The notes under the pieces were generated by a model that saw only the letters and a list, made by a program, of their open reading frames with translations, was not told where the DNA came from and made no database searches. Shown here in pieces: positions 16,661 to 26,554 of a DNA stretch of 64,000 nt (positions are counted from its first letter, which is position 1; the number at the start of each line of letters is the position of its first letter). The DNA comes from Pandoraea oxalativorans (GTDB lineage Bacteria > Pseudomonadota > Gammaproteobacteria > Burkholderiales > Burkholderiaceae). The position numbers were made by a program, and so were the translations under genes. The stretch covers positions 496,001-560,000 of the forward strand of contig NZ_CP011518.2 in assembly GCF_000972785.3 (NCBI RefSeq). The letters run 5' to 3'.

Positions 16661-17482
16661 TTAAGAGGCCATAGTTGTCGTTCCTCCTTCGCAATTGTCG
16701 TTAGGTAATTGACGCCGGCGGGCGCTTTGTTTGTCGCTGGCCTTACGACGGCGATAGCTTTCGACGTTGAGCTCGAAGATCGTCGAGTGATGGACGAGCC
16801 GGTCGATAGCGGCGATCGTCATGCCCGGATCAGGGAAGACATCGTTCCATCCAGAGAAGGGCTGGTTGGCCGTAATCAGCAGGCTTTTGCGCTCATATCT
16901 CTCGGCGATCAGCTCGAACAGCACGCTGGTTTCGGCCTGGTCCTTGCGAGCGTATGACAGGTCATCCAGGATGATGAGATCGAAGCGATCGAGCTTCGCG
17001 AGCGCGGACGGCAGTTGCAGGCTTTGGCGCGCGGCCTGGAGCTTCTGGACAAGTTCAGCGGTGCGCGTGAACAGCACGCGATAACCGGCGTCGATCAACG
17101 CATGACCGAGGGCTGAGCCCAAATGACTCTTGCCGCCGCCCGGCGGGCCGAACAGGAGAATTGTGGCGCCTTTCTCCAGCCAGGATTCTCCGGTGGCCAG
17201 CGCCGTAACATGCGCCTTCGAGACCATCGGCACCATGCCGAAGTCGAAGGTAGCAAGCGTCTTCGTCGGGTCCAGATGCGACTCGGTACGGTGCCGCTCA
17301 ATGCGTCGTTTGGCGCGTTCGGCCAGTTCGTGCTCAAGCAGCGCCCCAAGCAATCGCGTAGCGGGCCAGCCTTCCTTGTCAGAGCGCTCAACGAACTCGG
17401 GCCATAGCCTGCCGATCGTCGGCAGGCGTAACTCGTTCAACATCAGGGCCAGACGGCCGTTGTCGTGGGCAGGGGCGTTCAT
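16661..17482 (-). CDS. istB: IS21 transposition helper ATPase IstB
   Basis: A 273-aa AAA+ ATPase. Walker A is FGPPGGGKSHLG at about residues 111-122 and Walker B is FDLIILDDLSYA. The sensor region LLITANQPFSGW follows. IstB forms oligomers on target DNA and stimulates the IstA transposase. Its start overlaps the istA stop by 4 nt (ATGA), giving translational coupling. The last 20 residues vary from the family. Confidence 0.94.
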   Translation of the reverse strand: MNAPAHDNGRLALMLNELRLPTIGRLWPEFVERSDKEGWPATRLLGALLEHELAERAKRRIERHRTESHLDPTKTLATFDFGMVPMVSKAHVTALATGESWLEKGATILLFGPPGGGKSHLGSALGHALIDAGYRVLFTRTAELVQKLQAARQSLQLPSALAKLDRFDLIILDDLSYARKDQAETSVLFELIAERYERKSLLITANQPFSGWNDVFPDPGMTIAAIDRLVHHSTIFELNVESYRRRKASDKQSARRRQLPNDNCEGGTTTMAS

Positions 17483-18972
17483 GCTGCCACCTTGTCGAGA
17501 AGCTCGTCATAGAGCGCAACGGGCGGCATCTCGACCACCACCTCGGGACATAGGGCCTGACGCGGCGCGAATTCATTGCACAACTGCTTTAGATCGGGCA
17601 GCTCGCCTGCTGCGAGCAACGCATCAAGCCGTTCGGCCAATAACGCCTCAACGCCGTGGTGGCCCGCGAGTTCAAGCAGACCCACCATGGTCTTGCAGGC
17701 CTGCCGTTGCGTCAGTTGCGCCTCCAGCCGCTCCCAGGTCCGGCGGTAGGCCTCGCGAGGAAACAGTGCGTCACGAAACGCGAGCCCTTTGAACGCTTGT
17801 GGCTTGCGTCGCAGCGAGTCGATGAAGTGTCGGTAATCAAGCGCGTGGCGGTTGTCGGCGGCACGGGAGCCTCGCGGGGTGCTATGCACCAGTGCGCCGG
17901 ACAGGTAGCAGTCGAGCCGGTCACCGTAGACCCGCACCTTCAAGCGGTGGCCGATCAGGCGCGACGGCGCACTGTAGAGGATCCCGCGCACGGTGAACGT
18001 GCTGCAGCGGGTCACGCGTGCCTCTTCCTCGACGAAGTCAGTGGTACGACGTTCAGGCAGATCCTGCAGCTGTGCGCGCTCGATGCGAAACGCTGCGGCG
18101 TTGCGCCGGTTTCGACGCATCACCACCTCGCGTACGAACTCATCGTAGGCAGGCCGGTCAGCGAAGTCACGATGGCCGCGAAGCATCAATGCCTGCTCGA
18201 GCGCTTCCTTCAGATACCGATGCGAGGATTCCACGCTGCCGTTCTCATGGCCCAGGCCGCGATTGTTGCGCGTGCCATTCATGCCGTAATGGTCGAGCAG
18301 CGCTGCGTAACGCGCCGTGAAGTCCTCCTGCTCCGTCAGGTTCTTGAAGGCGGCCGACAGGCTGTCAGATCGATGTTCACGGGGACAGCCGCCCGCCTGC
18401 CATAGCGCGTTCTGCAATCCGGCCGCGAGGGCTTCGAAACTCTCGCCCCCCTCAACCACGTTCGCGTACTCCCAGCGCGAGAACGCCAGCACGAAGTGAT
18501 ACAGCCGGTGACCGAACGGGGCGCCACCGATCGTCACGCACAGCTTGCTCATATCAGTGAAGTCCGACAGTCCGCGCACACCGGGCTGATGCTCCTGCGG
18601 GAAGAACACCTCTTGAGTGGGGCCCTCGAGAGCGCGCCACTGGCGAATACGCCGCTCCAGCGTGCGCCGCATACTATCGGGATAACGATCCGGGTGATCA
18701 TCTTGCAGCTTGCGTAAGACCGTGATGCCCATCAGGTGGGGCGAGTTACGCAGCAGCGGCACGACTTCGCGGTCCCAGACGTCGACAAACGGATCGGGAC
18801 GGGTCCGCCAGGAATGCCGCGGCTTCTGGGATGGCAAAGTGGCGTCACGTTCGATACGGCGTGCCGTACGCACGCTGATGCCGGTCTTGGCGGCCGCGAC
18901 TTCCTGCGGGTGGTGTTTGCGCTTGTTCATGTAGAGACGAACCTGTTGGTCGGTAATGCGGGTTCCAGACAT
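17479..18972 (-). CDS. istA: IS21 transposase IstA
   Basis: A 497-aa transposase. It has an N-terminal helix-turn-helix (HPQEVAAAKTGISVRTARRI, about residues 21-40). A DDE integrase core follows, with the first Asp near GLSDFTDMSKL, a second in the strand around YAALLDHYGMNG and a Glu in HENGSVESSHRYLKEAL. A C-terminal beta-barrel domain lies around TVRGILYSAPSRLIG. It carries out transposition together with IstB. The gene is intact. Confidence 0.94.
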   Translation of the reverse strand: MSGTRITDQQVRLYMNKRKHHPQEVAAAKTGISVRTARRIERDATLPSQKPRHSWRTRPDPFVDVWDREVVPLLRNSPHLMGITVLRKLQDDHPDRYPDSMRRTLERRIRQWRALEGPTQEVFFPQEHQPGVRGLSDFTDMSKLCVTIGGAPFGHRLYHFVLAFSRWEYANVVEGGESFEALAAGLQNALWQAGGCPREHRSDSLSAAFKNLTEQEDFTARYAALLDHYGMNGTRNNRGLGHENGSVESSHRYLKEALEQALMLRGHRDFADRPAYDEFVREVVMRRNRRNAAAFRIERAQLQDLPERRTTDFVEEEARVTRCSTFTVRGILYSAPSRLIGHRLKVRVYGDRLDCYLSGALVHSTPRGSRAADNRHALDYRHFIDSLRRKPQAFKGLAFRDALFPREAYRRTWERLEAQLTQRQACKTMVGLLELAGHHGVEALLAERLDALLAAGELPDLKQLCNEFAPRQALCPEVVVEMPPVALYDELLDKVAA

Positions 18973-19214
18973 GAGCTGACCGCTTCCTCAAGCTTCGGTC
19001 AGTTCATCCTAAGCCCCGTCGACCCGGCGTCGCCGGTGGCTCGTCGTCTCCGGCGGCTACGCCGCCTCCAACGCCTCACCACCGGCCAAAACAATCGTCA
19101 ACGACCGGCCAAGATAATTGTCGCCGCCCACGCAGACAAGCTGCGGCGAAGAGGGAACCGGGTGCGGCTGGTGATTCCCCCCTGGGACCGAAGATATCCT
19201 GTGCCCGTTCTCAC

Positions 19215-19724
19215 TTAACGTTTGGCTGCATCGTCGTCGACCGCCTCGCGAGCCAGAAAGGTCTCCGTGACCTGCGGAAGATGAGCGAGCAGCCACCGCG
19301 CCATTTCGATCTCCTGCGGAAGGATCGCTTCACAAGTCTGGCGTATGTCGTCGCGCCCACACTCTCGGGCGGCCGCGATCAGCGTCGTGTATGCGGCAAT
19401 TTCGATATTCTCGAAGACGAAGCCCGCCATCGCGCCCTTGACCACTTCGTCCGACGCGAGGCCACCGCCCAACGCTTGTGCGAATGCGCCCATCCGGGCA
19501 GCAAGATCCTTCATCGCGGAAGGGCCGCTGTCCAGTCCTTCCAGGCACGTTTCGAGCGCTTTCTGTTGCCCGATCGTCTCGTCGATATGCTGCTCAATTC
19601 GCGTCTTCAGCTCGGGGTAATTGTTAAGTCGCGACGCCTGTGTCCTAAGCATGGTTTCAGCATGCTTTTCCATCGCGTAAGCGTCTTGCAGCCAGTCGAC
19701 CAGATGGTCTATCGATTCGTTCAT
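19215..19724 (-). CDS. DUF892/YciF-like ferritin-fold protein
   Basis: 169 aa from ATG 19724 (MNESIDHLVDWLQDAYAMEK). This start has GGAGAG upstream, and another in-frame ATG lies 12 nt earlier. The four-helix pattern with AYAMEKHAETML, IEQHIDETIGQQKALE and FENIEIAAYTTLIAAARECG is the YciF/YciE (DUF892) ferritin-like family of stress-induced cytosolic proteins with paired Glu and His residues for a di-metal site. It is the last of three ferritin-like genes read leftward (21789 to 19215). Expression under stress is known for the family and inferred here. Confidence 0.82.
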   Translation of the reverse strand: MNESIDHLVDWLQDAYAMEKHAETMLRTQASRLNNYPELKTRIEQHIDETIGQQKALETCLEGLDSGPSAMKDLAARMGAFAQALGGGLASDEVVKGAMAGFVFENIEIAAYTTLIAAARECGRDDIRQTCEAILPQEIEMARWLLAHLPQVTETFLAREAVDDDAAKR

Positions 19725-19786
19725 GTAACTCTCCATTTACGTTGGCGTTCGGTTTGGCAAAGCATCCCACGGCATGTACCGCAGGC

Positions 19787-20509
19787 TCACGCCCCGCCCG
19801 TCGCGATATCCGACAGCCATTGCTTGACGCTCGTCAGATGCTCGTTCTCTTGCTTCAGGGCGTCACCGAAGGCGTCCACCATTTCCGACAGCCCCTCCGC
19901 CTGCGCCATCGCGATCAGTAACTCCCAGCCGCACTGATCTGTCGCCTCCACCGCGAGGAGCGCCGTCAGCGCCTGCGACACGTCGGTGCGCGGATCGCAC
20001 ATCACCTGCACAAATCCCATGCTCGTCACACCGCAAACATCTGCCGCCGGGGTCTGCGCCGTGGGATCCGCGCCAAGCTCGACGATGCAATCGCAGAGCA
20101 GCGCAAAATGCTCTGCCTCTTCAGCGCGGAAGTGTTCGAGTCGCGCCTTCATTTTTCCGTCGCCCTCGCCGTAGCTTTCCACCTTGCTGATCAGCGCTTC
20201 GTAAAGCCTCACGCCGCTACGCTCGAAGGCAAGCCGCTCCCCGAGTCGGTCCAGGAACATCGGCGAAACCGGGGTTGCAACCACGTCGGACGACGTTCCG
20301 GCGGCCGCCATATCTGCCATGCCATCGACAGGTATGGAGCCGATGGGGTCGGCTTCGGCGGCGCATGCCGCACGCATCGTGGCAATGGAGGTAGGCGGCG
20401 CATTCGGATCCGCCGGTTGTTCTTCGGCGAAATCGCGAAGTTTTCGGCCGTCGATGGGATTGAAGAGAATGCCGGTTCGATTGACGCTCTCTTTTTGCAG
20501 AAGACTCAT
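19787..20509 (-). CDS. Ferritin-like domain protein
   Basis: 240 aa from ATG 20509 (MSLLQKESVNRTGILFNPID), with GAGGACACC upstream. The longer open frame to 20659 begins with unrelated arginine-rich sequence. The C-terminal 170 residues form a ferritin-like bundle: SGVRLYEALISK, FRAEEAEHFALLCDCI (ExxH), and LKQENEHLTSVKQWL (second ExxH). The N-terminal 90 residues are Ala/Pro-rich and probably flexible. A di-iron or stress role is inferred from the fold and from two neighbouring ferritin-like genes. Confidence 0.75.
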   Translation of the reverse strand: MSLLQKESVNRTGILFNPIDGRKLRDFAEEQPADPNAPPTSIATMRAACAAEADPIGSIPVDGMADMAAAGTSSDVVATPVSPMFLDRLGERLAFERSGVRLYEALISKVESYGEGDGKMKARLEHFRAEEAEHFALLCDCIVELGADPTAQTPAADVCGVTSMGFVQVMCDPRTDVSQALTALLAVEATDQCGWELLIAMAQAEGLSEMVDAFGDALKQENEHLTSVKQWLSDIATGGA

Positions 20510-20619
20510 GGTGGTGTCCTCGGATGATTTCGCGGCGATGTAATGCGGCCCGCGCGAGTAATATTCCTGCTGGGATCGGACGCGAGACCAGAGACGGGAC
20601 CGTAGACCGGCCATCCGTC

Positions 20620-21789
20620 TCACAGCGCCTTCGTGTTGAGTTCGGTGCCGGGCTTCCATTGGTAACCGGTCGCGACGGTGTCGGTGGGGGACCCCTCGGC
20701 GTTCAGCCCATCGCGATAGGCATTTGAGGCGTCCGAAGCGTCCGTGGATTGCACATACTCCGTTCCCTTCGCCCCCATCTGCACCTCCTTGTGCAGCACG
20801 CTTCGCACGAAATCGCGCTGACTGCGCATGTCGATAGGTTTCGGCAGTGGCCCTGCCAGCACTTCCGCCGGGTCGCGCCGCTCATGTTGCTTGAACAACT
20901 CGCACACGAGGTTCAGATGGCCCAGTTCGTAATCCAGAAATCGCTCCCAAATCGCCTTGATGCGAGGATTCGGTTCCTGTGCGACGCAGCTGTAATACGT
21001 GTAAGCCTCCATCGCCTCGTGGACCAGCCATTTTTCGAGCGGCGATTCGTCCGGGTCCGACAGGCAGCCGTATTGCGTCACGTGCTGCTCTTCGATGGAA
21101 GCTATTTCGGCGTAAAGCGCGCGCGCCACCGGGTCGGCAAAGGTCGGGCCGATGTTCATGTAGTAGTCATGCGTCTGATATTCGGCCCCCGTGAGCATTG
21201 CGGCATGGATCTTGGTAATCAGCGCGGCCTGCTTCCGGCCGTAGGGCGTTCGGATATCATCTTCCGGCGCGCGATGCTCGACGCGCGTCGGCCGTCCGGG
21301 AACGATATCGGTATACCCTTGCAGAATATTGTTGGCGTCTTTGCCTTCAACACGATCGAGCAATGCCGAATAGCGATAGAGGTGATCGAAGTCCTCCAGC
21401 AAGCCGAAGCGATACGTCTGCGCCTGATACGGGTCGGGCTCCGCCTGCGCAATCGCTGCGGTCACTTCCACAGCCACTTGCTCGTAGGCGATCGTGGTCT
21501 CGATCGGCGAGTGGTCGGCAGATAGCATCCAGTTGACCATCGTCGCCTGATGTTGCTCAACGCGCCGGACCTGCGCCAGGGGCAGTCTGAGTTCACCGCA
21601 CATGCGCGAGAGAATATGCTTCAGACGAAGGGCGTCGCTTTCCACGCCGTTCATCAGAATGACGCGCACGCGGGTGAACGCGTCGTCGTCCAGCTTGCTG
21701 ATCGGCCTGCCGACCATTTCCTTCCAGGTGAATTTCTGCCTGCCGAGCGGCGTGCCTTTCGCATCCAGCAAGTTCGTCAAGCTTTCCAT
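20620..21789 (-). CDS. Large ferritin-like protein
   Basis: A 389-aa protein starting at an ATG with a GAGGAG site. Paired acidic/His helix motifs are present: SIEEQHVTQYGCLSD (about residues 240-255) and FLDYELGHLNLVCELFKQHE (about 292-311), together with HEAMEAYTYYSC between them. That is the arrangement of a ferritin/rubrerythrin-type di-metal bundle. The N-terminal 150 residues are helical and unassigned. It is the first gene of a minus-strand trio of ferritin-like genes. I know similar proteins in Burkholderia stress clusters but not their biochemical role. Confidence 0.65.
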   Translation of the reverse strand: MESLTNLLDAKGTPLGRQKFTWKEMVGRPISKLDDDAFTRVRVILMNGVESDALRLKHILSRMCGELRLPLAQVRRVEQHQATMVNWMLSADHSPIETTIAYEQVAVEVTAAIAQAEPDPYQAQTYRFGLLEDFDHLYRYSALLDRVEGKDANNILQGYTDIVPGRPTRVEHRAPEDDIRTPYGRKQAALITKIHAAMLTGAEYQTHDYYMNIGPTFADPVARALYAEIASIEEQHVTQYGCLSDPDESPLEKWLVHEAMEAYTYYSCVAQEPNPRIKAIWERFLDYELGHLNLVCELFKQHERRDPAEVLAGPLPKPIDMRSQRDFVRSVLHKEVQMGAKGTEYVQSTDASDASNAYRDGLNAEGSPTDTVATGYQWKPGTELNTKAL

Positions 21790-22182
21790 GAGGTCTCCTC
21801 GTAGGTGGACCGAGTGTCACACTCCAGCTGCAATTGCCGTGCCATGGCACTTTCACTGCCCATGTGGAGACGAAGAAAGGTGTTTGTTGGAAAAAATACA
21901 CCTATCTGTAAATAGCGCTTCGCCGCAGCGCGCGGCAAATCTTCGCTGAGCATCCTGCGGCGCGCAGAGATAGCCGGCGGTAATCGAACTAGCGGGGAAG
22001 GAATTTGCGTCAGTCCCTTGGATTGTGGAACCTGCAGCAGAGCGAGACGCAAAGCCCAGGAGGTTCGACAACCTAGCCGGGCGCTTGTCGCGGCTCGAGT
22101 ACCTGCTACAGGAGGGCGACGAGGAAGAAGCGGTCAGACCGTCGCAACGAAACGACGGATTCAACAATGCTGACGCCGCCGC
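21790..22182. other. Intergenic region, probable promoter of the ferritin-like cluster
   Basis: 393 bp between the NUDIX gene and the ferritin-like trio. I see no gene. An AT-richer patch lies near 21880-21920, about 100-130 bp upstream of the 21789 start, but no clear promoter hexamers. Confidence 0.5.
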
Positions 22183-22584
22183 TCAGCGGCCCCTCATTGG
22201 CCCGCCGCTACACTGACCGAACGCTAACTCCACGATGTATCTTGACGGCAGACTTGTGTTGAGACGTTTCACGCTCCGCCAGTGAAACCACCCGCAGCAC
22301 CGTATCTCGTTGCTCGGTTTTGGCTTGGTGAAGCGGTCGACCGTGATTTCAAAAACGTGATGCCGCTTGTTAAGCCCGCCGAATGCGAATAAATAGGAGA
22401 CTGCGGGCGCATTGATCGTGGTTTGCTCATACAGTTCACGTCGAGCGGCAGAGGACGCTGCTTCCTGGCGTTTCAATGCACCGCCAGGAAGCGACCAACG
22501 GCGGCCATCACGAGCGACAAGAAGCACCCTTGGACCTCGTCGGCATACGACAGTGGCGCGCTCTCTCACCCGCGGCTCCCGCAA
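22183..22584 (-). CDS. NUDIX hydrolase
   Basis: About 133 aa with a TTG (or downstream GTG) start. The Nudix box is GALKRQEAASSAARRELYEQT, matching Gx5Ex7REUxEExGU except that the last Glu of the EE pair is Gln. That change may weaken metal binding. Members hydrolyse nucleoside diphosphates linked to another moiety, and the substrate here is unknown. It has no strong ribosome site. It lies upstream of the ferritin-like genes on the same strand but 393 bp away. Confidence 0.78.
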   Translation of the reverse strand: MREPRVRERATVVCRRGPRVLLVARDGRRWSLPGGALKRQEAASSAARRELYEQTTINAPAVSYLFAFGGLNKRHHVFEITVDRFTKPKPSNEIRCCGWFHWRSVKRLNTSLPSRYIVELAFGQCSGGPMRGR

Positions 22585-22807
22585 ATATGGTGAACTGGAA
22601 TGCAGCGGCTCATGGGACGGGCCCCTTCTTTCGCTGACCCTGGGCAGCCACTGCGTCTAGCGATTCTGCGACCCAAAGCGCCATCAGTGCGCTCACGATA
22701 CATCCCCTCGATAGCGACAGCGCGCCAGATCGTCCTTTTTCCGCCAGTCTCCTCACGCGACGTAAGAAACCTCCCCATTCACCCTACCGCGCGCTGCCGT
22801 CGCCCCG

Positions 22808-23095
22808 TTAATAACCGCGCTCCGATAGCGTGCTTTGATCGGATTTATCGAGGTGAGGCAAAGGCCCCCACAGTGCGGTACACGTCCCAAAGACGGCATA
22901 GAAGACACCCGCCTGGGGCAGGTCGCTCATGCCGCTGGTCAGCGTCAGCGCCCCGTTCAGCGCGTCCGCGCGCGCAGGCCCGTATTTCAACCGTATCCGG
23001 AGCGTCAGCGTCACGGCGACAAAAGAATAGCGCGGCAGGGCGCTCGCTGGCGTTGGACGGTTGCTCTCCGTGGGCGCCTCTCGGGGCGTGTGCAT
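22808..23095 (-). CDS. Small hypothetical protein
   Basis: 95 codons from ATG 23095 with GGGGAG upstream. The chain MHTPREAPTESNRPTPASAL is followed by a hydrophobic stretch (YSFVAVTLTLRI) and a second weakly hydrophobic region near the C-terminus. I do not recognise it. The ribosome site and position, divergent from the ferritin-like gene at 23209, support it modestly. Confidence 0.4.
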   Translation of the reverse strand: MHTPREAPTESNRPTPASALPRYSFVAVTLTLRIRLKYGPARADALNGALTLTSGMSDLPQAGVFYAVFGTCTALWGPLPHLDKSDQSTLSERGY

Positions 23096-23208
23096 TCTGT
23101 CTTCTCCCCGGTTTACCCGATTCAGCAAATGGCGGGCCATTAGTGACGGCACAGTAATTGCATACGCTCTTATCCGAGGCAGTCCCCCACCACTGGCAGG
23201 AGATAGGT

Positions 23209-23835
23209 ATGACGACCCGCAAAATGCAATCCAATGACCCCGGCCTTCAAGAGTTGTTGTTTCAGGCCTACGAGACCGAACTCGGCGGGGAGCAGGTCTA
23301 CACGGCAGCGTTAGCGTGTGTAAAAAATACAGATCTCGAGAAAGAATGGAACGAATACCTGGAGCAGACGAAAAACCATCAGGAGATGTTACGCGAGGTG
23401 TTCTCCGCATTCGGACTCAATCCCGATACCCGCACGCCCGGGCGTGAGGTTGTCGCACATCATGGCGCGTCGCTCGTCAAGGCGATAGAAATGGCACGTC
23501 AGGCCGGCGACGAAGCGCTTGCGCAAATTACCGCTGCCGAATGCGTCGTGCTGGCGGAAACCAAGGACCACCAAAACTGGGAACTGCTCGCAACCGGGGC
23601 GGAGAAAACGGGGGGCGAACTCGGCAAGGTGCTGCAAGAGGCCGTGTCTGCCGTGCAGACCCAGGAGGCTCATCATCTGTACCACACGATGGGTTGGGCG
23701 CGGGAGCTTTGGATCGAGACGCTCGGCTATCCGGCCGTGCTGCCCCCGCCCGAAGAGAGAAAGCAGGTCGAGTCCGCCATCGGCGCGGCGCGCGCGCAAC
23801 AGGCAAGAGACAGCATGGTCCGAAGCCGACACTGA
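23209..23835 (+). CDS. Ferritin-like protein
   Basis: 208 aa from ATG 23209 (MTTRKMQSNDPGLQELLFQA) with GGCAGGAGATAGGT directly upstream. The open frame extends to 23158 but without a site. Helices with YETELGGEQVYTAAL, YLEQTKNHQEMLREVF and AAECVVLAETKDHQNWELL give the paired Glu and ExxH motifs of a ferritin-like di-metal bundle. It is divergent from the minus-strand trio and adds a fourth member to the cluster. The final helix IGAARAQQARDS is charged. A role in iron or oxidative stress is likely but not shown. Confidence 0.75.
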   Translation: MTTRKMQSNDPGLQELLFQAYETELGGEQVYTAALACVKNTDLEKEWNEYLEQTKNHQEMLREVFSAFGLNPDTRTPGREVVAHHGASLVKAIEMARQAGDEALAQITAAECVVLAETKDHQNWELLATGAEKTGGELGKVLQEAVSAVQTQEAHHLYHTMGWARELWIETLGYPAVLPPPEERKQVESAIGAARAQQARDSMVRSRH

Positions 23836-23961
23836 ACTGGAGCGTACCCGTTGGTCGAGCCCGGCGCGCGGGCTCGACAGCCTGATGCCCGTTGGTCTCC
23901 GCGCAACGTCAGTAGGTGCCCAAACGTCCCGGCTTGGTAACAAAAATTTCCTCCCTGTCCG

Positions 23962-24159
23962 TCATGTTTCTGTCCGATAAACGCCTTCTTTGATAAGACC
24001 GACCGCGGCCCGCATTGTCGTCAGAATGCGCGTCGCGTCAGCAGAGAGATCCAGCAAGGCGGAATGCTTCACGATTGCGTCTTCGTTCTCGCGTCCGATG
24101 TGTGCTTGCCCCGAAGTGACCCCTCCGCCCTGCTTCGCGGATTTCAAGGAAACGCTCAT
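23962..24159 (-). CDS. Small hypothetical protein
   Basis: 65 codons from ATG 24159 (MSVSLKSAKQGGGVTSGQAH). It is mostly helical by composition: DAIVKHSALLDLSADATRIL. The open frame continues upstream to 24528, but that part is arginine-rich low-complexity sequence. The ribosome site is weak. I do not recognise it. Confidence 0.35.
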   Translation of the reverse strand: MSVSLKSAKQGGGVTSGQAHIGRENEDAIVKHSALLDLSADATRILTTMRAAVGLIKEGVYRTET

Positions 24160-24595
24160 CTCACGCCTGGCGTGCCTCAGGAGCCGTAGGCCCCGCTGAC
24201 GTGCGGGGGCGGCAAGTGGGGTCGTCAGTCCGTCCAGCCGCCGAAACGGGATGACTCGAAACCTTTCGTGCATTTCGCCATGCACTTGTGTAGGAGCGCG
24301 ATCAGCAAAAAAATGAGGGCCCGTGCGCAAGCGTAGCGGCAGCACCGCCATGAACAGGACTCGACCCCGCCCTGAGGGAAGCCGGCTCGGTCGGCTCGCC
24401 GCATACCGGCGCGTGAGCACCGACACGCCTGCCCATGGGGCGGTGGAGTATCGACGACGGAGCGCCTGTACGAGGTAATCGCGAGATTCCCGTTGTGTTC
24501 TTTCCCGTGCCGCTCCTGCTTCGGGCAACGGATTGCGTACTTATGTCCCCATCCGTCCGATGCCTCTGCGCAACGGGCGGCCGGAGCTTCATGAC
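24160..24595. other. No convincing gene
   Basis: GC-rich upstream region of the ABC exporter. Open frames here are compositionally like shadows. No repeats or hairpins stood out. Confidence 0.5.
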
Positions 24596-26407
24596 ATGAC
24601 CCAGACACCGACCCACGCTGGCGAGCGGCCGTTCCTCGACGCACTCGCTTTCACCTTCCGGCGCTGGCGTGCTCAGCCGTGGCGTCTCGCTGCGGTCTTC
24701 ACCTGTGCGCTCGCCGTCGCGCTCGGCGACGTGCTCGCGCCGTTTTTCGCGGGCCGCCTGATCAACGCGCTGGCACACGACGCTGCGGGCGATGGCGCCC
24801 CCTGGCGCGACGCGCTGCGCGCGTTCTGCGCGTTGACTGGTTTGGGCCTTGCCAGCACCGTGCTGCGGCAAACGATGCTCGCCCAGATCATTCACCTCAC
24901 GCTGAAGATGATGAGCGACATCGCGGGCGACGCGTTTCGTCGCTTGCAACGCTTCTCGACGGACTGGCACACAAACAGCTTTGCCGGCTCGACCGTGCGC
25001 AAGATCACGCGCGGCCTGTGGGGGCTCGACCTGTTAAACGACACGCTGCTGATGGCGCTCTGGCCATCCTTTGCGATGCTTGTGGGCACGACGCTGCTGC
25101 TCGGCGTGCATTGGCCGGTGATGGGCGAGATCGTAGGTGTGGGCTCGATCATTTATATCGTGGTGACGGCCATCATGTCGCTGCACTGCGTCGCGCCGGC
25201 CGCGCGCCTGGGCAACCATTGGGACACGCGCCTGGGCGGTGCGCTCGCCGACGCGATCACCTGCAATCCTGTCGTTAAGGCCTTCGGAGCCGAAACCCGG
25301 GAGGAGGCGCGGCTTGGGCGCGTCATCTCGAAGTGGCGCGCGCGGCTGCGGCGCGCCTGGGGGCGCAGCATACTCAGTGCCAGCGTGCAGAGCCTGATGC
25401 TTGTCGCGATGCAGGCGACGATGCTCGGCGTGGCGTTGTGGCTCTGGCGAGCCAGGCACGCGAACGTCGGTGACATCGCCTTCGCGCTGACAACGTTCCT
25501 GGTGATGCAGGGCTATCTGCGCGACATGGGGATGCACATCCGCAATCTACAGCGCGCCATCAACGACATGGAGGAGCTCGTGGCGCTTGAACGCCAGCCG
25601 CTTGGCATCGAGAACAAGCCGTGCGCGCGGCCCATCCGTATCTGCCGGGGCGAGATCCGGTTTGAGCACGTCACCTTCGGCTATCGCGGCACGCAGCGCC
25701 TCTACCAGGACTTCTCGCTGGAGATCGCCGCTGGCGAACGGATCGGACTGGTGGGGTATTCCGGGTCCGGTAAGACGACGTTCATCAAGTTGGTCCAGCG
25801 GCTATACGACGTGGCGGGCGGACGCATCCTGATCGACGGCCAGGACATCGCGCAGGCCACGCAGGCGTCGCTGCGCAGTCAGATCGCGATTGTCCAGCAA
25901 GAGCCGTTGCTGTTTCACCGCACGCTCGCCGAGAACATTGCCTACGCGCGGCCCGACGCCGGACGCGCCGACATCGAGCACGCCGCGCGGCTGGCCAGCG
26001 CGCACGAGTTTATCGCCGCGCTGCCCCATGGCTACGACACGCTCGTGGGCGAGCGCGGGCTCAAGCTGTCGGGTGGCGAGCGCCAGCGCGTCGCGATCGC
26101 GCGCGCCTTCCTCGCCAATGCACCTGTACTCATTCTTGATGAAGCAACGTCCAGCCTTGATAGCGAAAGCGAGGCGGCGATCCAGCAGGCCATGGCGCGA
26201 CTGATGATCGGCCGAACGACGATCGTCGTCGCGCACCGGCTATCGACGGTGCGCGCGCTCGACCGGCTGATCGTGCTGGACAGGGGCCGGATTGTGGAGC
26301 AGGGCAAGCACCACGAGTTGATCCGGCGCGACGGCAGCGTCTACCGCAAGCTGTTCGAGCGGCAGGCGCTCGAACTCGCCAAGGGACTTGTTGGCCCCTC
26401 GGGGTAG
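24596..26407 (+). CDS. ABC exporter, fused permease-ATPase (MsbA/ABCB type)
   Basis: 603 aa from ATG 24596 ([12 protein letters not shown]), which has CCGGAG nine bases upstream. TTG 24533 and ATG 24560 are in-frame alternatives. Residues 1-330 form a six-helix permease. The C-terminal ATPase has Walker [11 protein letters not shown]-loop IVQQEPLLF, signature LSGGERQR, Walker [13 protein letters not shown] and H-loop VVAHRLSTV, all complete. Such half-transporters dimerise to export lipids, peptides or drugs across the inner membrane, and the substrate is unknown. Both neighbours are unrelated. Confidence 0.92.
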   Translation: MTQTPTHAGERPFLDALAFTFRRWRAQPWRLAAVFTCALAVALGDVLAPFFAGRLINALAHDAAGDGAPWRDALRAFCALTGLGLASTVLRQTMLAQIIHLTLKMMSDIAGDAFRRLQRFSTDWHTNSFAGSTVRKITRGLWGLDLLNDTLLMALWPSFAMLVGTTLLLGVHWPVMGEIVGVGSIIYIVVTAIMSLHCVAPAARLGNHWDTRLGGALADAITCNPVVKAFGAETREEARLGRVISKWRARLRRAWGRSILSASVQSLMLVAMQATMLGVALWLWRARHANVGDIAFALTTFLVMQGYLRDMGMHIRNLQRAINDMEELVALERQPLGIENKPCARPIRICRGEIRFEHVTFGYRGTQRLYQDFSLEIAAGERIGLVGYSGSGKTTFIKLVQRLYDVAGGRILIDGQDIAQATQASLRSQIAIVQQEPLLFHRTLAENIAYARPDAGRADIEHAARLASAHEFIAALPHGYDTLVGERGLKLSGGERQRVAIARAFLANAPVLILDEATSSLDSESEAAIQQAMARLMIGRTTIVVAHRLSTVRALDRLIVLDRGRIVEQGKHHELIRRDGSVYRKLFERQALELAKGLVGPSG

Positions 26408-26554
26408 CAGTTGATGCACCGTCGTCGATTTTTGTCTTTCGCTCGCTCGTCTTATGTTGCACGAGAGGCAAATTTTTAAGGAGAAATGTCCTGCGGAGAA
26501 CCAGTTCTTCTCAACCTTTCGTTTTCGCATCTCGCCCGTAGCGTATCCGCTTCT

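Larger units (their letters stand above)
16618..19124 (-). mobile_element. IS21-family element, complete
   Basis: About 2.5 kb with istA and istB on the minus strand. The ends carry matching inverted sequences GCGACAACTATCTTGGCCGG (16618) and the complement of CCGGCCAAGATAATTGTCGC (ending 19124). Further sub-terminal copies of the ACAACTA and GGCCGGT words occur inside both ends, as is usual for IS21 multiple-repeat termini. Confidence 0.85.

Noticed and set aside
22600-23157. 185-codon plus-strand open frame
   Set aside because: Arg/Pro/Ser-rich with no motifs, antisense to the better supported small ORF at 22808-23095.
24302-24970. 222-codon minus-strand open frame
   Set aside because: Runs antisense through the start of the ABC exporter, with charged low-complexity translation and no ribosome site.
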